A stretch of 64,000 bases of DNA from Rhodamnia argentea (GCF_020921035.1 NC_063150.1:6510001-6574000); one strand, 5' to 3'. Positions 10,690-22,430 are shown, counted from the stretch's first letter. The notes: generated by a model not told the origin, from the letters alone. Made by a program: numbers and translations.

Positions 10690-11450
10690 CAATTACTTAT
10701 TACTTGGGATATCAACCACCTCCATCACCACCACCACCTACCACCATAGCTTCTCCTTCCTCTCTCTCTGCTCTACGCTTTCGAAGGCTTTCCTCAACCT
10801 TGAAGCTCTTGCATCGACCGTTGAATCTATTACCGTACTGCATATTCCTCCTCCTTCCCCTCCCATGGCGTCCTCTCCCAAGATCTGACACTCTCGCCCA
10901 CTCTATGTTCGACCCATTTCTCTTGCCCTAGATATCGCTTTCTTGTCTCCCCGAAAGGGTAGCAAATGAAGGAAACTCAAGCTCTCCCTCGAGTTCGACA
11001 GCGCCTGTCCCTACGTCCCCCAGACCCTCGATGACCCCACTCCTTTCCCTCTCTCCACCTCCGCCGCCAAGTTCTCCGACGCTGCCTCGCTCTCCCTGGC
11101 TGACCACTCCCTCATCGAGGGCTCACAACGCCAGATCTGGCCAGCAAGGGGTTGTGACCCCTCGCGTACAACCAGCGATGGCTTCGCCACCCTCAACTGT
11201 GGCTGGTGGCTTTGTCAGCCCTTTATCCCAAAAAAGGAAAAAAAGGAAAAGGAAAATAAATAAATAAATAAATAAGGTTATGTTGGAGATTTTTAGTGCG
11301 ATTTAGTTAACCAAACTGAAAAAACTAAACTGGAAAAGAAGAATGGTTATTTTTCAATTATCTGAATAAAAAATTGAACCTAATCGAAACACACGAAATT
11401 TCAGTTCATTTCCGATTTTCCAATTCGGTTTGGAGACCCCTACCATCACA
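10690..11450. other. Transposon remnant carrying a possible broken gene fragment
   Basis: Around 10960-11125 one frame reads KLSLEFDSACPYVPQTLDDP and continues with protein-like composition, but stops on both sides (one near 10969) prevent any gene model. Family unknown. From 11125 comes a GC-rich core like those of the neighbouring elements. About 11281-11445 is a right arm with the CGATTAGGTTCAAT/CGGTTTGGAGACCCC pattern of the 49.7 kb element family. The left end is unclear. Confidence 0.35.
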
Positions 11451-11781
11451 TACTTATGACTACAACTAATCACTTAATCAGTTGGTTTGAGGAATGGTAC
11501 TCCAAATTTAAGAGTTACAAACATGGATCTTTTTGGGGAAATTACATAAAATGGCCTTAAGTTTTGATGGTAATGCTATTTTACCCTTGAAATATCGACT
11601 GTTACACCACCCTCGAACTTTCATTATGTTATAGCCGTTAACATCTATCCATTTTCTATTGACAAGCACGATGTGAATGACTTTTCAAATGTACCGATGA
11701 GATATATATGTCGAGAAAGACACAATGCTCAATTATAGTGAACACACTCTTTTATCAAGACTCTCCACAATATCTTGGAAT
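11451..11781. other. Intergenic with a single MITE arm
   Basis: About 11535-11665 resembles one arm of a MITE (ATAAAATGGCCTTAAGTTTTG followed by related tracts). No partner arm is seen before the retrotransposon starts. Confidence 0.35.
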
Positions 11782-13483
11782 TACACCGATGTAGAACAGT
11801 TAGCAAATGCGTATATCGAAACGTTTGAGCGTCGTAAAAGCGGACACTATATCAAATCAAAGAAGATTGCGAGATCTTAGAAGATTTAAACTAGCTACGT
11901 TGATTTTGGCAATCAAACAAAATTACGAGATTTTAGAAGATTGCGAGATCGTCATAAGAGCATTGTTCAATTGATTATTGCGAGATCGGAGATTTCATAC
12001 TCATTTTGAAGACTTTTCCTGTTATCAATATCTTTTAATTCTATTATTTGATTTGAGCATTTGTTTGTTTCCTAAAGGGTGACCTCTTTATAAATAGACG
12101 CCTAAGTCATTGTTAAGATCATCCTTATCATTCAGAATAACCTTTTTATCTTTTGAAATTGTTTTCCAATTATCTCTTCCTCTGTGTCAACCATGGGTAA
12201 ACATTTCAATGGATTTCGTGTTGGGTCTTCCCCGAACCCAACGAGGTATGGATTCTATTTTTGTGGTGGTAGACATGTTCACAAAGATGGCACACTTCAT
12301 TCCTTGCAAAAAGACTTCTGATGCTTCTCAAGTAGCGAGCTTATTCTTTCATGAAGTAGTCCGCTTACATGGTGTGCCCAAGACAATCACCTCCGATCGT
12401 GACACCAAGTTCCTTAGTCACTTTTGGAGGGCTTTGTAGCGCTTATTAGGGATGGATTTACAGTATAGCAGCTCCTTCCATCCCCGGATCGACAATCAAA
12501 CCGAAGTTGTCAACCGTACTATGGCGGATATCATTCGGTGCCTCTGTAATGACATGCCAAAGCAATAGACCGATATCTTGCTCATGCTCGCTTTGCCTTC
12601 AATAACACCGTCAATCGTTCCATGGGTAAATCCCCATTTGAAATCATCTATGGGAGAACTCCACAACATACACTAGACCTTGTGCCTTTGCCCAAAGTGC
12701 TAGGATATAGTATTGCGGCTAAGAATTTAGCAATAAAGTTTCAGGAGATACAAGAGGGTGAGAAGCAACAGCTGGAGGCTTCCACCGCTATCTACAAAGT
12801 TGCTGCGGATAAACATCGCCGTCTCAAAGTATTTGCTAAGGGTGATGAAGTAATGGTCTACCTTCGCAAAGAACGATTTCCTGTCGGTACATATAACAAG
12901 TTGAAGCACAAAAAACTTGGCCCTTGCCGAATTGTAAAAAAGATTAATGACAATGCCTATGTTGTTGATCTTCTCGGTAATCTTGACATCTCTTCGACAT
13001 TCAATGTAGCAGATCTGTTCGAGTATCATTCTCCAAATACTCCCCTTTATCTTGATAATAACTCAAGGTCGAGTTCTTTTGAAGTAGAGGAGACTGATGT
13101 AGAATAGTTAGTGAATGCGCATATCGAAACGTTTGAGTGTCGTGAAAGCGAACACTATATCAAATCAAAGAAGATTGCGAGATCTCGGAAGATTCAAGCT
13201 GGGTACGTTCATTTTGGCAATCAAAGAAGATTGCGAGATTGTCGTAAGAGCGTCGCTCCCTTGATTATTGCGAGATCAAAGATTTCGGACTCGTTTTGAT
13301 GACTTTCTCCATTATCAATATCTTTTAATTATGTTATTTGATTTGAGTATTTATTTGTTTCCTAAAAGGCGACCTCTTTATAAATATGCGCCTAAGTCAT
13401 TGTTAAGATCATCATTATCATTCAGAATAACCTTGTATCTTTTGGAATTGTTTTTCAATTATCTCTTCCTCTGTGTCATACAC
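11782..13483 (+). mobile_element. Internally deleted Ty3/gypsy LTR retrotransposon with perfect 5 bp TSD
   Basis: Two long terminal repeats, 11787-12189 and 13095-13478, bracket only 905 bp. They share the start (c/t)GATGTAGAA and the end CCTCTGTGTCA. The target duplication TACAC is at 11782-11786 and 13479-13483. A purine-rich tract (GAAGTAGAGGAGA) precedes the right LTR. The left LTR runs straight into integrase sequence, with no primer-binding site, gag, protease or reverse transcriptase. The 5-prime TG of the left LTR has become CG. The two LTRs differ by point changes and a small indel, so the insertion is not recent. Confidence 0.9.
12192..13107 (+). pseudogene. Integrase remnant of the Ty3/gypsy element
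   Basis: The frame up to 12439 shows the integrase catalytic core ([19 protein letters not shown], then [13 protein letters not shown] and [14 protein letters not shown]). The frame from 12622 to 13107 covers the end of the core (GKSPFEIIYGR) and the integrase C-terminal domain (KGDEVMVYLRKERFPVGTY, then LGPCRIVKKINDNAYVVDL). Between them are two in-frame stops, at codons where Trp is expected, and a frameshift near 12600. The upstream half of pol is gone. It is not functional. Confidence 0.88.
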
Positions 13484-13499
13484 ACTATTACTTATGGAG

Positions 13500-13800
13500 A
13501 CAAGAAAATTGCTAAAAAAGTCCTAAATCTATTACAATTGTGTAAATTTAGTCTTAAATTATTTTTTTACCAATTGAGTCATAAACCTTTTACGTTGATA
13601 CCAATTCAATTTCGAAAATTACCGACGTAGCCAATTTAAATAATATTTATTTTTCTTTTATTTCCTTCTTTCTTCTTCCTTTAGACAGCCGCCGAGATTC
13701 GACGACCAACCAGAGGTGAGGGTCAACGAGGTCGGCCTTGCTGGCCACCGGCGAGGCTCAAACTCACCCAGCGATGACGAGGTCGAGCCTCACCAAGAGA
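13500..13800. mobile_element. Truncated Mutator-like MITE (left half)
   Basis: Begins with the family terminus AAATTGCTAAAAAAGTCCTAAA, has the repeated inner motifs, and reaches a GC-rich core (13690-13800). The right arm is missing. It abuts the LTR element. Confidence 0.55.
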
Positions 13801-14072
13801 TGGCGAGGTCGAGGAATAGTGTGTCCTATCTTACCACAAGAGCAATTTAGATGGTTAAAGAAGTAGTGTGTCCTAAATAAGTCTAGACTTATGGAGAAGA
13901 GAGGTGGTGCGGCGTTTTCTTCATTATTACCGTAAGAAATGAATGTATATAGCAGGATTCTTCTACAAACCATTCGAGCTACTAAATACCACCAACGTCT
14001 CAAACTTTAATAGGGTATACTCTAGATCCAAGTGAGATGCATTTAGGCTTTTTTTTTTTGTCGGAACATTTA
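13801..14072. other. Intergenic, nothing recognised
   Basis: Short spacer without a supported gene or repeat. Confidence 0.4.
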
Positions 14073-14685
14073 GGCTTTGTTCGTTTGGCGTAAAATGAGG
14101 CGTTTTTGAAAAACATTTTTCGGACGTCATTTTCGAGGTAAATGACAATATTTTCGATATTCGATTGAAACTTGAAAATAAACTAGAGAATATTTTCTGT
14201 CGTATGGTAAGAAAAATCGAATTTGATTTTCCTCCGTGCACTATTTTTAATAAATTTTTTATACAATTTATTATTTTATTATTTTTATTTTCCCTTCTTC
14301 TTTGGCCTGTCTCTTCATCGGCGAGCTCGAAGAGTCGCCTTGCCCGACCGGGCAAGGCTCTAGCTCGCCGGTCACGAGTGAAGTCGTTGCTCGCCTATGG
14401 CCGGTCGTCGGCCGTCACCGTGGCTAGCGATCGACAGAGAAAGAAAGAAAAGAAAAGAAATACAAATTATAAAAAATATAAATTAGAAAATAAAAAGAAA
14501 GAAAATCAAATAAAAAAATTAAAAAGAAAAGGGATGTGAAAGAGTGGAGGGGAAACGACTATTGAAGATGTTTTTTTCAAGAGCGAAAAATGTTTTCCTT
14601 AACTCATTTATTTTCCGTGAACCGAACACCGTAAAATTCGGAAAATATTTTCTTGGAAGTTGCTTTTCGCGAAACGAACGGAACC
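14073..14685. mobile_element. Non-autonomous TIR element, second family
   Basis: Left end GGCTTTGTTCGTTTGGCGTAAA, right end the complement of GGTTCCGTTCGTTTCGCGAAAA. The arms continue inward with GAAAATATTTTC-type motifs. The core (14300-14430) is GC-rich with ctcgcc/gccgg words. No transposase. I could not fix the target duplication. Confidence 0.65.
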
Positions 14686-15580
14686 GATTCCAGAGATTTC
14701 ATATATGACACAAACTTAACCAACTTTGCACAAAAATGTGTCTTTCTTCATTTTTAGATGAGAAAAATGGGTGAAGTTTAGACTTTTATATTCTATTCCG
14801 CATTTTAAGTGTCATTACTAATCACTTTACATTTTTTGGCAATGTAGTGGCACAAGAGCAGCAATAATTTCGTACGAGGTCTCAAAATTCGTCCGCCCAA
14901 TTGTAAGGGGGCTCGAAAAAATCTTCCTGGAACCTAACTGATTCAAAAAGTCGTTTGTAATTTTTAATTTGTTATCAGCAAATACATTAATTTATAGATA
15001 GATAATATGACTACAAAAATAATATAGTGTGCTTTAGCATAAGAACAACTTAATAAAGTAATGCAAAATAAATAAAAACGGCCCGAGAGTTTTGTTCCTC
15101 TAGGCTTCGGCAACCCAGTCCATCACCGTCTTATGGCCGGGCATGGTCACCCTCGCCGGGCCCTAGCGAGTGTAGTTCTCCGTTCTCGAGTTCTAGTTGC
15201 TAAAATTAATGAGCGATACAAGTAGAAGTGCTTGTCGCATACTGTACCTCTTTGAGGGCTTGTCGTGCTCATTCATATTGAGCTGATCGATTGATCAAGT
15301 ATGACGAATATATGAGATTTGTCTTTAGGTGCCTTTGCACTGTATTTGGGGACTCGTAAATACTCATCGGGGTAATCAATATTTTCATAGCCAAACGAAG
15401 AGTTTTGTGTGGATAGATTTTGATATTGAAGTTTTTAAGACCAAGTTAACATAATTACGATTAACCTACGGCGCTTACAAATGTTCGGAAGCGTCAAGTA
15501 CATACAGAATATTCTCGCTAAAAAGCCGTTGATGGTTTGCTAAATATATCTTGGCAAAAGTTCAAATGGAGGTCACTGCG
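14686..15580. other. Intergenic, upstream of the second DUF761 gene
   Basis: AT-rich, no supported feature apart from the proximal promoter at its right end. Confidence 0.5.
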
Positions 15581-15588
15581 TATATATA
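15581..15588 (+). promoter_or_regulatory. TATA box of the second DUF761 gene
   Basis: TATATATA 158 bp upstream of the ATG at 15739, implying a leader of roughly 125 nt. Confidence 0.65.
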
Positions 15589-15738
15589 GCCGACACTTTG
15601 ACAAGTTCCAGCCTCTCTTGGATCTCTCCCTTCTCTTTGCAAGGAGAGACCCAAAAGAACCATAAGAACGCCCTCCTTTCTCCTCCCAAATTGGAGTTCA
15701 CAAATATCTCGCGTCACCGCCTCCCCCGCCACCGCTAA

Positions 15739-16293
15739 ATGCCCATCGAGCCCGACATGAACCCGCCCCTCACCGACTCGCAAGCCCCGGAGGGGAAGAA
15801 AAAGCCCGGAGGGATGAACATCTTCCGGGCGGCGTGGCTTAGGCGACACCGCTGCCCTGAGAAGAAGGCTTGCGGGTCTATAGACGGCGACCCATCTTCC
15901 AATGCGGCGTTGAACAAGGTCGTGGGTTCGATGCGCCCTTTGCACCTCCAGAGCCACCGATCGCCGCAGCACACCCGCGTGCTTGGCTCCTTGGCCCTGC
16001 CCTCGTCGAACGAGCAATACGAGGACGTGCTCTCATCGCCCGTGTCCACGTCGTGCAAGATGACTTGCTTGTCCTCTCCATCTTCCGCTTCCGAAGAGGG
16101 TATGAGCCGGTTCGCGTCCGCGCCGAACCTCGTGGATCTCGACTGCGACAGCGAAGATGGCGATCCTGACCACAATGTTGAGGAAGGCGACAAGACGATC
16201 GATGCCAAGGCTGAGCAATTCATTGCTCAATTCTACGAGCAAATGCGTACCCAAAATTACAATCGCAAAGTTAAGATGTCTAGTTGTCAATGA
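15739..16293 (+). CDS. DUF761 domain protein, 184 aa
   Basis: Single-exon gene. The N-terminus has a short conserved-looking segment (MNIFRAAWLRRHRCPEKK, residues 26-43). The middle is Ser/Pro-rich, then acidic around residues 130-150. The C-terminal DUF761 motif is at about 153-172 (DAKAEQFIAQFYEQMRTQN). It shares this layout with the gene at 6332-6880, but the rest of the sequence is quite different, so they are older paralogues, not part of the recent segmental duplication. The start is the first ATG after the TATA box. Function in the family is undetermined; members are often induced by stress or in elongating cells. Confidence 0.85.
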   Translation: MPIEPDMNPPLTDSQAPEGKKKPGGMNIFRAAWLRRHRCPEKKACGSIDGDPSSNAALNKVVGSMRPLHLQSHRSPQHTRVLGSLALPSSNEQYEDVLSSPVSTSCKMTCLSSPSSASEEGMSRFASAPNLVDLDCDSEDGDPDHNVEEGDKTIDAKAEQFIAQFYEQMRTQNYNRKVKMSSCQ

Positions 16294-16617
16294 ATCCGTT
16301 GCACAAATTTTTGGTTCTTGGTGACCTAATTTGGCATATAGCTTATGAAGAATTTTTTATCCTAGAGAAATTTGGAATTTAGTTCCTTGGTATTTATTTC
16401 GCGTATTGTAACACACCTCTGTTGGCAAGGCCTATAAGGTGTGCTAGTAATATGCATCGAGTAATTCGAGAGTATTATCTTCGATTGTTTCTCTTTTCCT
16501 TGGCCAGATGAGTATTTTTAATTAGAGCTCACGTTTTTATTGGGATAGAAGTATCTACCAAACAAGGGTGCCGCCATTACTTTTATGGCATCTTTTTATG
16601 CTTGGAAACTCGTAACT
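16294..16617. other. 3-prime flank of the DUF761 gene
   Basis: Probable 3-prime UTR and terminator region, AT-rich. No canonical AATAAA near the stop is evident. Confidence 0.4.
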
Positions 16618-17206
16618 CAAATGAAGAAAAATATTCGTTTAACGGAAAATTTCAAACAAGGGCTCGAAATGCTCTTATTTTTTCAAATAAGGGTTTAAAG
16701 CGTACTTTATTTCAAATAAGGGCATGAAATGAAATAGCATGTTCAAATAAGAGTTTGAAGTGGCCATAGAATCTCAAAAAAGGACCTAGTGTAAAAGGTA
16801 TTTCCGTCATTTTCTCTTTTTGATTTTTTGACTTTTTTTCTTAATTTTCCTTTTTCTATTTTTTAAATTAAAAAAGAAATTGAAAAAAAAAAAAGAACAA
16901 ACACACTTGGGAGGAGCCTGTATGTGTACTTTTTTTTAAATTCTTAAAATAGCAGAAAAAGAAAAGACAAAAAAAAGAATTTTTTTTTAAAAAGTGAAAT
17001 GACAAAAATGCCCTTGAGACTAGATCCTTTTTTTAGAGTTCATCGTCACTTCATGCCCTTATTTGACACAAAGTTCACTTCGAAGTTTTATTTAAGAAAA
17101 TGAGGGCATTTCGGGTCATTATTTGAAATAAAGTTCAGTTTGGGCTATTATTTGAGGAAATTAAGGCACTTCATGCCTTTATTTAAATTTTTTCCTTCTT
17201 TAATGA
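16618..17206. mobile_element. MITE with internal tandem motifs (caaataagggc family)
   Basis: The left half repeats TTTCAAATAAGGGC-like units with 'gctcgaaatg', 'tttaaagc' and 'gcatgaaatg' variants. The right half repeats the complement (CATGCCCTTATTTG and related). Together they make a foldback of about 590 bp with an AT-rich centre. No coding potential. Confidence 0.65.
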
Positions 17207-17559
17207 ATGAAAAAGTTCATTTTGACCGAAAATATAAAATAAAATAAGGGTGAGTATCCACCACCATGATGATAAATAAATTTGCCGACAGAAACCAAAT
17301 TATAATACCCACTCAAGTAGGAGTTAACTTAAATTTAACACGCTTTTAACATATTTAAGTCCACTTTCAATAAGAGGAAGTGATAATAGTTCGCGGTAAT
17401 GATACCTATAATTCTTGAATTTTTCCTCGTTATTCAATGTCAAACCTGCACGTTTTTTTTTTTTTTTTCATATATATATATATAGTCTCCGAACCTTAAA
17501 AAGTAATTGAATGCGATCATTTTGTTAAAACCATACACAAAATCCACTCATGGGAACGT

Positions 17560-18310
17560 AATATTCTGTTTCATTGAAATTTGTCACTAATATTTTGTCA
17601 ATTTCGTCCTCATAATTCGTCTATTTATTCAATTTAGTCCGTATACTATTCTTTCTCTTGATAGATAAACACATGTCAAATTTAGATTCGACTGTAATGC
17701 AGGTCTATTAATTATGTCACAACATTGACATGCAAACTGGAACGTCAATTAAATGGATTGCACAAAACAAAACATCTAGCACATGAATTCTTACATATAA
17801 AAATGTTTATCAGTGTTTACACGTTGTGATTAATTGCGTTAATACAACAAACATTTTAAATCGCTAAATTTATAAAAACACGCCATGTTCATTCACACGA
17901 CATTTTAGATTGCTAAATTAACCGAGTCCAAGGGCGACATATACAGATAAAATTGTCAATTCATATCGGGCTTGTTTATTATTCATCCCGATTAAGTTTA
18001 TACTAAATATATTAACACATGTAGCGTGTATGTCTTGTCAAAGGGTTAGTTTCCACGGTTACTAGTTTAGCTAAGGGGTCATCGAGGTTTAAATTGCAGT
18101 ATGCTAGATGACCGACCCTCACCATGCGCGCGTGGAGGGTAAATACAGAGAAGGAACCAACATCTAATAGTTTAAGGCCGAAATCGGATGAAATCGACCA
18201 AAGGGTGAACATAAATTAAAAGATACGAGGACGACATTGAGGAAAAAAGGGAACTTCTGGGGCGACATTGACGAAAGAAGAAAAGTTCAAGGACTGATGG
18301 TATCACCCCT
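17560..18310. mobile_element. Probable MITE, diverged
   Basis: The left side has TTTGTCAATTTCGTCCTCAT-type motifs. The right side has complementary GAGGACGACATTGAGGAAAA and GGGCGACATTGACGAAAG. The boundaries are uncertain. The stretch 17226-17559, just before, holds a poly(T) and a short (TA)n run but no gene. Confidence 0.45.
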
Positions 18311-18784
18311 CTCAATAATCCGACGCGATATGGAAATATTTTTCACCGCGACACTAATGCAATGGCGACGCATTTTGACTCATGGTTGACCAGATCAGGG
18401 TTTAATCGATACCAAATGAATTGAGACGATGGATTTAGGCAAATATACGATTGCTCCGTAGGATCATCCAAAGATGCAAAAGCACATCCAAAATTCCAAG
18501 AAGCCTCTCAAACAAAAGGAAAAGAAATAATTACATCACAAAATGGTGAACAGGGAGGAAAAGAAAAACGAAATTATATATCTTTTGTCAACGAAAGTCG
18601 CCCTAATCTACGCCTGTCGTGTTAGCTCCGCCGTCACCACCGTCATCACCAACGGCACCAGATCAATTTCGCCCCCCCCCCAGAGAAAAGAAACGAAAGA
18701 AAAGAAAAGGAAAAGGCAAAACGGAAATTGGAGGGGAGGAGTGGGGAAAAGAAGGACTCACACACGTGTCGCGATCGCAACGGC
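18311..18784. other. 3-prime side of the DUF3511 gene
   Basis: Contains the likely 3-prime UTR of the minus-strand gene, a C10 run near 18673 and purine-rich sequence. No separate gene is supported. Confidence 0.4.
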
Positions 18785-19120
18785 TCAGTAGCCGTGCACG
18801 ATCTGGGAGCACTTGTTCTTGACCCACTGGAACCCTCTCCTCAGCGACGCCTTCACTCTACCCTCCACGGTGTACGCCTTGTACCTGGCGATCCTCTTCT
18901 TCCGCTTCACCTCCGGGTCCGTGAACCCCCACGGCTTAGCCGCCGCCGCCGCCGCAGCAGCGGCGCCTCGGTGACCCGACCAGCTCTCCCGAGCCGGGAT
19001 CGTCTGCGGCGGCGGCGGGTGTTGGGTCGGCGAGTATGCCTGGTGGCACGCGCCGAGCCCCTTCCCGCTCACGATCTCCATCCTCCTGTCGCCGCCGCCG
19101 TAGGATCCGAACCCGTCCAT
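18785..19120 (-). CDS. DUF3511 family protein, 111 aa
   Basis: A 111-residue plant-specific protein. The N-terminus is Gly-rich (MDGFGSYGGGDRRMEI), the middle Pro- and Ala-rich with a nine-residue Ala run, and the C-terminal half holds the DUF3511 core: WGFTDPEVKRKKRIARYKAY, then VEGRVKASLRRGFQWVK and an aromatic C-terminus (HGY). Family members end the same way and are small, basic and of unknown function. The open frame extends 42 codons further upstream, but the ATG at 19120 fits the family N-terminus, so I use it. High GC compared with its surroundings, including GCC repeats for the Ala tract. Confidence 0.85.
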   Translation of the reverse strand: MDGFGSYGGGDRRMEIVSGKGLGACHQAYSPTQHPPPPQTIPARESWSGHRGAAAAAAAAAKPWGFTDPEVKRKKRIARYKAYTVEGRVKASLRRGFQWVKNKCSQIVHGY

Positions 19121-19899
19121 GAAACCCGAAGCCGGAGCGAGAGCGAGTAGCGGTCGAGCAAGCCCAGCCGAATGATGATAGAAAGAGAGAGAGAGAATGC
19201 GAGGAGGGGTAGGGTTTTTCAAAAACTGGGTAGCTGGAGAGAGCAAAGGAGAGTACGGGGATCAAATGAAAACGAATCTTTTTTAAAAACAAAAGAGAGA
19301 CCGATTGTTGTTTTTCTGTTTTTTGCTTTTGCTGTGTCGTGCGATGAATGATGAGCAAAGGACGGAAAACTGGCCAAGCAAATGTTAAAAAAAAAAAAAG
19401 CTTTTCCCTTTTTTTTTGGGTCCTTTTGTGCTGGAAAACGAGTAGCGAGATTGAGTGTGGCCTCGGTTTTGCCGATCTCTGCCTTCGGTCGGGTTCGGGC
19501 AGAATCATGTGTTGTGTTGGGTTCCTTCTATATTATTCGTTAATTAGCGGATTAAGATCAACGAAATCATTGTTTAATTCGGAATCGCGACGAAGACGAA
19601 GAAGCGGCACGGAGGACTCCCGAATGTGATTTTTCTCTTCGTGGGGTTTTTTTTTACCTTCTAATGATCCGGATTGAAACTGTCTGTCGAGCGGCGCGAT
19701 CGAAGAAGGCTTGGTGGATGCCTCACGTTGAGGCTCAACGGTTGAGCTACTCTGGACATCGAGCACGAGCTCTTCCTCCGCTCTTGCTTTCTCTTAAGCT
19801 GCTTCAGATACGTTGGAGCTACAGTAGCTTCCTCCACGTGACTCGATACATCATATGGATCCCGCGTGAGTCATGATTGAGTGGGCTAACATGGTCAGT
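19121..19899. other. Upstream region of the DUF3511 gene
   Basis: Probable leader and promoter. It contains a CT/GA-rich stretch near 19180-19195 but no clear TATA box. A short open frame at 19348-19629 (+) has no recognisable product. Confidence 0.4.
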
Positions 19900-20489
19900 G
19901 GAGAAATTATCCAAAAAAGTCAATTTATTGCAACTTGTGTCAATTTAGTCACAAATCTTTCAATTGTGAAAATTTCATTCCAAACCATATTTCAATTTGC
20001 CAATGTAGTCCTTCCAGCCAATTTATTCGAAAATCGCTGAAGTGGAAGCCGGCATTTCTGCATGGTACCGTCGGCACTAACGTGGATAATTTCTTAACAT
20101 CTTAAAAACTTATGGCTTTTTTAATTTTTCAATTTTTAGTTTCTTTTTTCTTTTTCCTTATCGCGGTAGGTGAGTGCCTAACGGCCCTTGCCTAAGCCCT
20201 CACCAGCCGCGCGCAACCCTCGCTAGATTTGAGTGAGGTTGAGCATTGCTAGAGACCGGCCACCGATGAAAAAGAAAAGAAAAAATTCCATAAAATTTCA
20301 AAAAAAAATCTCCATGCTAGGATCAGTCATCAACCACGCCACATAGAACGATCGGGGTTGATTGGACAGCAATGTAAATCATTTTTGGTTAAAATTGGCC
20401 AAAAATACTACATTGACAAATCCTCCAAATTTTTAAGACCGAAATAGCACAAGTGTAATAGTTTTGGAACATTTTTTGGTAATTTTCCT
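19900..20489. mobile_element. Mutator-like MITE
   Basis: Left terminus GGAGAAATTATCCAAAAAAG, right terminus GGTAATTTTCC. It has the family's inner motifs and a GC-rich core around 20160-20270. A clear target duplication was not found. Confidence 0.65.
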
Positions 20490-20571
20490 AGATCAAGAGT
20501 ACCTAATAATTTTCCCTTTTTTTTATTTCCCAACTTAGTCGTGTTGCCATCTCTATGGCTTTCAAAAGAGT

Positions 20572-21208
20572 TTATTGCCCAAAAAATCTTAAATATATTT
20601 TACTTTTGTCAATTTAGTTCTCAACATTTTAATTGTGTTAATTGAGTATTAAACCTTTTCACATTTTTTTCAATTGAGTCCATACGATCAATTTTGGCCG
20701 GAAATCGTTGATGTGGACATTAGACGTTCTACGTGGCACAATCGGCTAGACAATTTTTTAAAATTTTTAAGTATCTTTTTGAATGATTTCTTTATTTATT
20801 TTCTTCTCTTTTTTATTCCTTTTTATTCTTTATTGTGGCCGGGAGGGTCGCCGGGCCCTCATGCAAATCTAGACGAGACCATCGCAAGCTTCAGCGAGCC
20901 TTACCGACCATAGTAAAAAAAAATAAATAAAAAAGAACAAAAAGAAGCAAAAATAAAATAAAAAAGTTAATAGAAATTTCGATAAAATATGAAAATATTA
21001 ATAAAAAAAAATCCATGTCGGTACTGATTGTCCTACGTATCGGCTATGCCATGTAAGATGGCCAAGATTTGATTATTGGCCAAAATTGATCGGATGGACT
21101 TAATTGACAAAATATGAAAAGATTTCAAACTCAATTGGCACAATGAAAAGCTTTAGGATTGCATTGATAAAAGTGTAATAATTTAGGACTTTTTGTACAA
21201 TTTTTCCA
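20572..21208. mobile_element. Mutator-like MITE, second copy next to the previous one
   Basis: Same family: TTTATTGCCCAAAAAATCTTAAA at the left, TTTAGGACTTTTTGTACAATTTTTCC at the right, and a GC-rich core at 20835-20910. Flanks share TTTCAAAA (near 20561 and 21212), a possible but imperfect target duplication. Confidence 0.65.
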
Positions 21209-21289
21209 TTTTCAAAATCTAGATTTCAATCTAGTTTGTTACCTACAACAGTGTATATGGTGTTTTATGTCATAAATTTACTATTTATG

Positions 21290-21992
21290 AGGTCTAATTT
21301 CCTAAAAAACCTCAAACTTTATGTCACTTCCTAAATCTACCTTGATTTTTTTTTTTGTAAGAAAAAACCTTCAACTTGAAGTTTAGTCCCAAATTTGTCC
21401 TGAACTTTTTTTTATCTTAGGAAAAATCGTAAATTTTGTTCCAATACCAAATCTACCCCAAACTCTTTTTTTTTTTTTTTTTTTGTCTAAGAAAAAATTA
21501 GCAGTTTTTACTTTAATATCAAATTCTCAATTTTCCCCATTAGCCATCTGTCCAAAAATCCTTGTGAGTCGTCCCTAATTTTCATATTCTAGAATGGTTT
21601 GGTTTTGGAGAATTCCTTTATTGAGATGGATATCCACGTGAAAATACCACGTCGATGCGTAATATCGCCCCATTACGTTGCTCATGTGAGTTTTTTTATC
21701 AACGTAGAAATGTCATATCAAGGTGAGATTATTAGACCACGCGGTAGATTTGAGAATACATTGAAAGTTCGTGATTTTTTAGACAAAATAAAATTCGGGA
21801 CAGATTTAAGACTGTGCCTAAAATTTTGGGTTTTTTCCAAGACAAAAATAGTTCGGGCCAGATTTAGGACTTGACCTAAAGTTGAGGGTTTTTTCTGAGA
21901 CCCAAAAAAGCCCAAGATAGATTTGAGAGTGGACCTAAAAGTTTAGTAAATTTGAGAGTGGACCGTGGAAGTTTAGTGGAATTACGCCCTAT
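21290..21992. mobile_element. MITE of another family (aggttttttcttagg type)
   Basis: The left arm has repeated units CCTAAAAAACCTCAAACTTTA, GAAAAAACCTTCAACTTGAA and GGAAAAATCGTAAATTTTG. The right arm has the complements (GTTGAGGGTTTTTTCTGAGA and others). The foldback is about 700 bp, with 15 or more T residues in a row near 21466. Confidence 0.6.
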
Positions 21993-22039
21993 TTACGATG
22001 ATAAAAAGACATATCTACAGCTCTTTCTGCCATGAGACG

Positions 22040-22430
22040 GATAGGGGGTGTCACTGTCGATTTCAACAACAGTAGTAGTGGGATAATGAATGGAGGGGCG
22101 GTCTCGTGGGCTTATCATTGAACAAAGTCTTCAAAAGTTAGGTTACTACCCGACTTTAGAAGAGGTGTACCTTGTATCGCCCGAGAAAGATCATATAGAT
22201 CGAAACCTGGAGCAATAAGAGCGAAAGCCCTCCCCACCCTCGGTTACAACTACTGGCGCTTCAAAAGGCTTCGATTCTAAGGTGGCTATGTTGAAAGGCT
22301 TTTAGGTCGTAGTTTAGAGAGGTTTGAAACCCTTCCCCTATTTCGGCATTTCATTCTCTAGTTAGCCCGCCTCAAATACCCATTGCGAATGGCATTAGCA
22401 TTAAGTGTGACTATGTCAACTGTAGAAAGG
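22040..22430. other. Possible organelle-derived segment
   Basis: Composition changes to balanced GC with stretches (GCGAAAGCCCTCCCCACCC, CCCTTCCCCTATTTCGGC) that look like plant mitochondrial intergenic DNA. I cannot match it to a known gene, so this is a weak call. Confidence 0.25.

Noticed and set aside
13111..13630. Open frames across the right LTR
   Set aside because: They are repeat sequence without protein similarity and cross the element boundary.
15562..16223. Large open frames antisense to the DUF761 gene
   Set aside because: They are by-products of the GC-rich coding strand; the plus frame carries the DUF761 motif.
18936..19508. 190-codon minus-strand frame overlapping the DUF3511 gene
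   Set aside because: Wrong frame relative to the DUF3511 core; a GC-rich and T-rich artefact.
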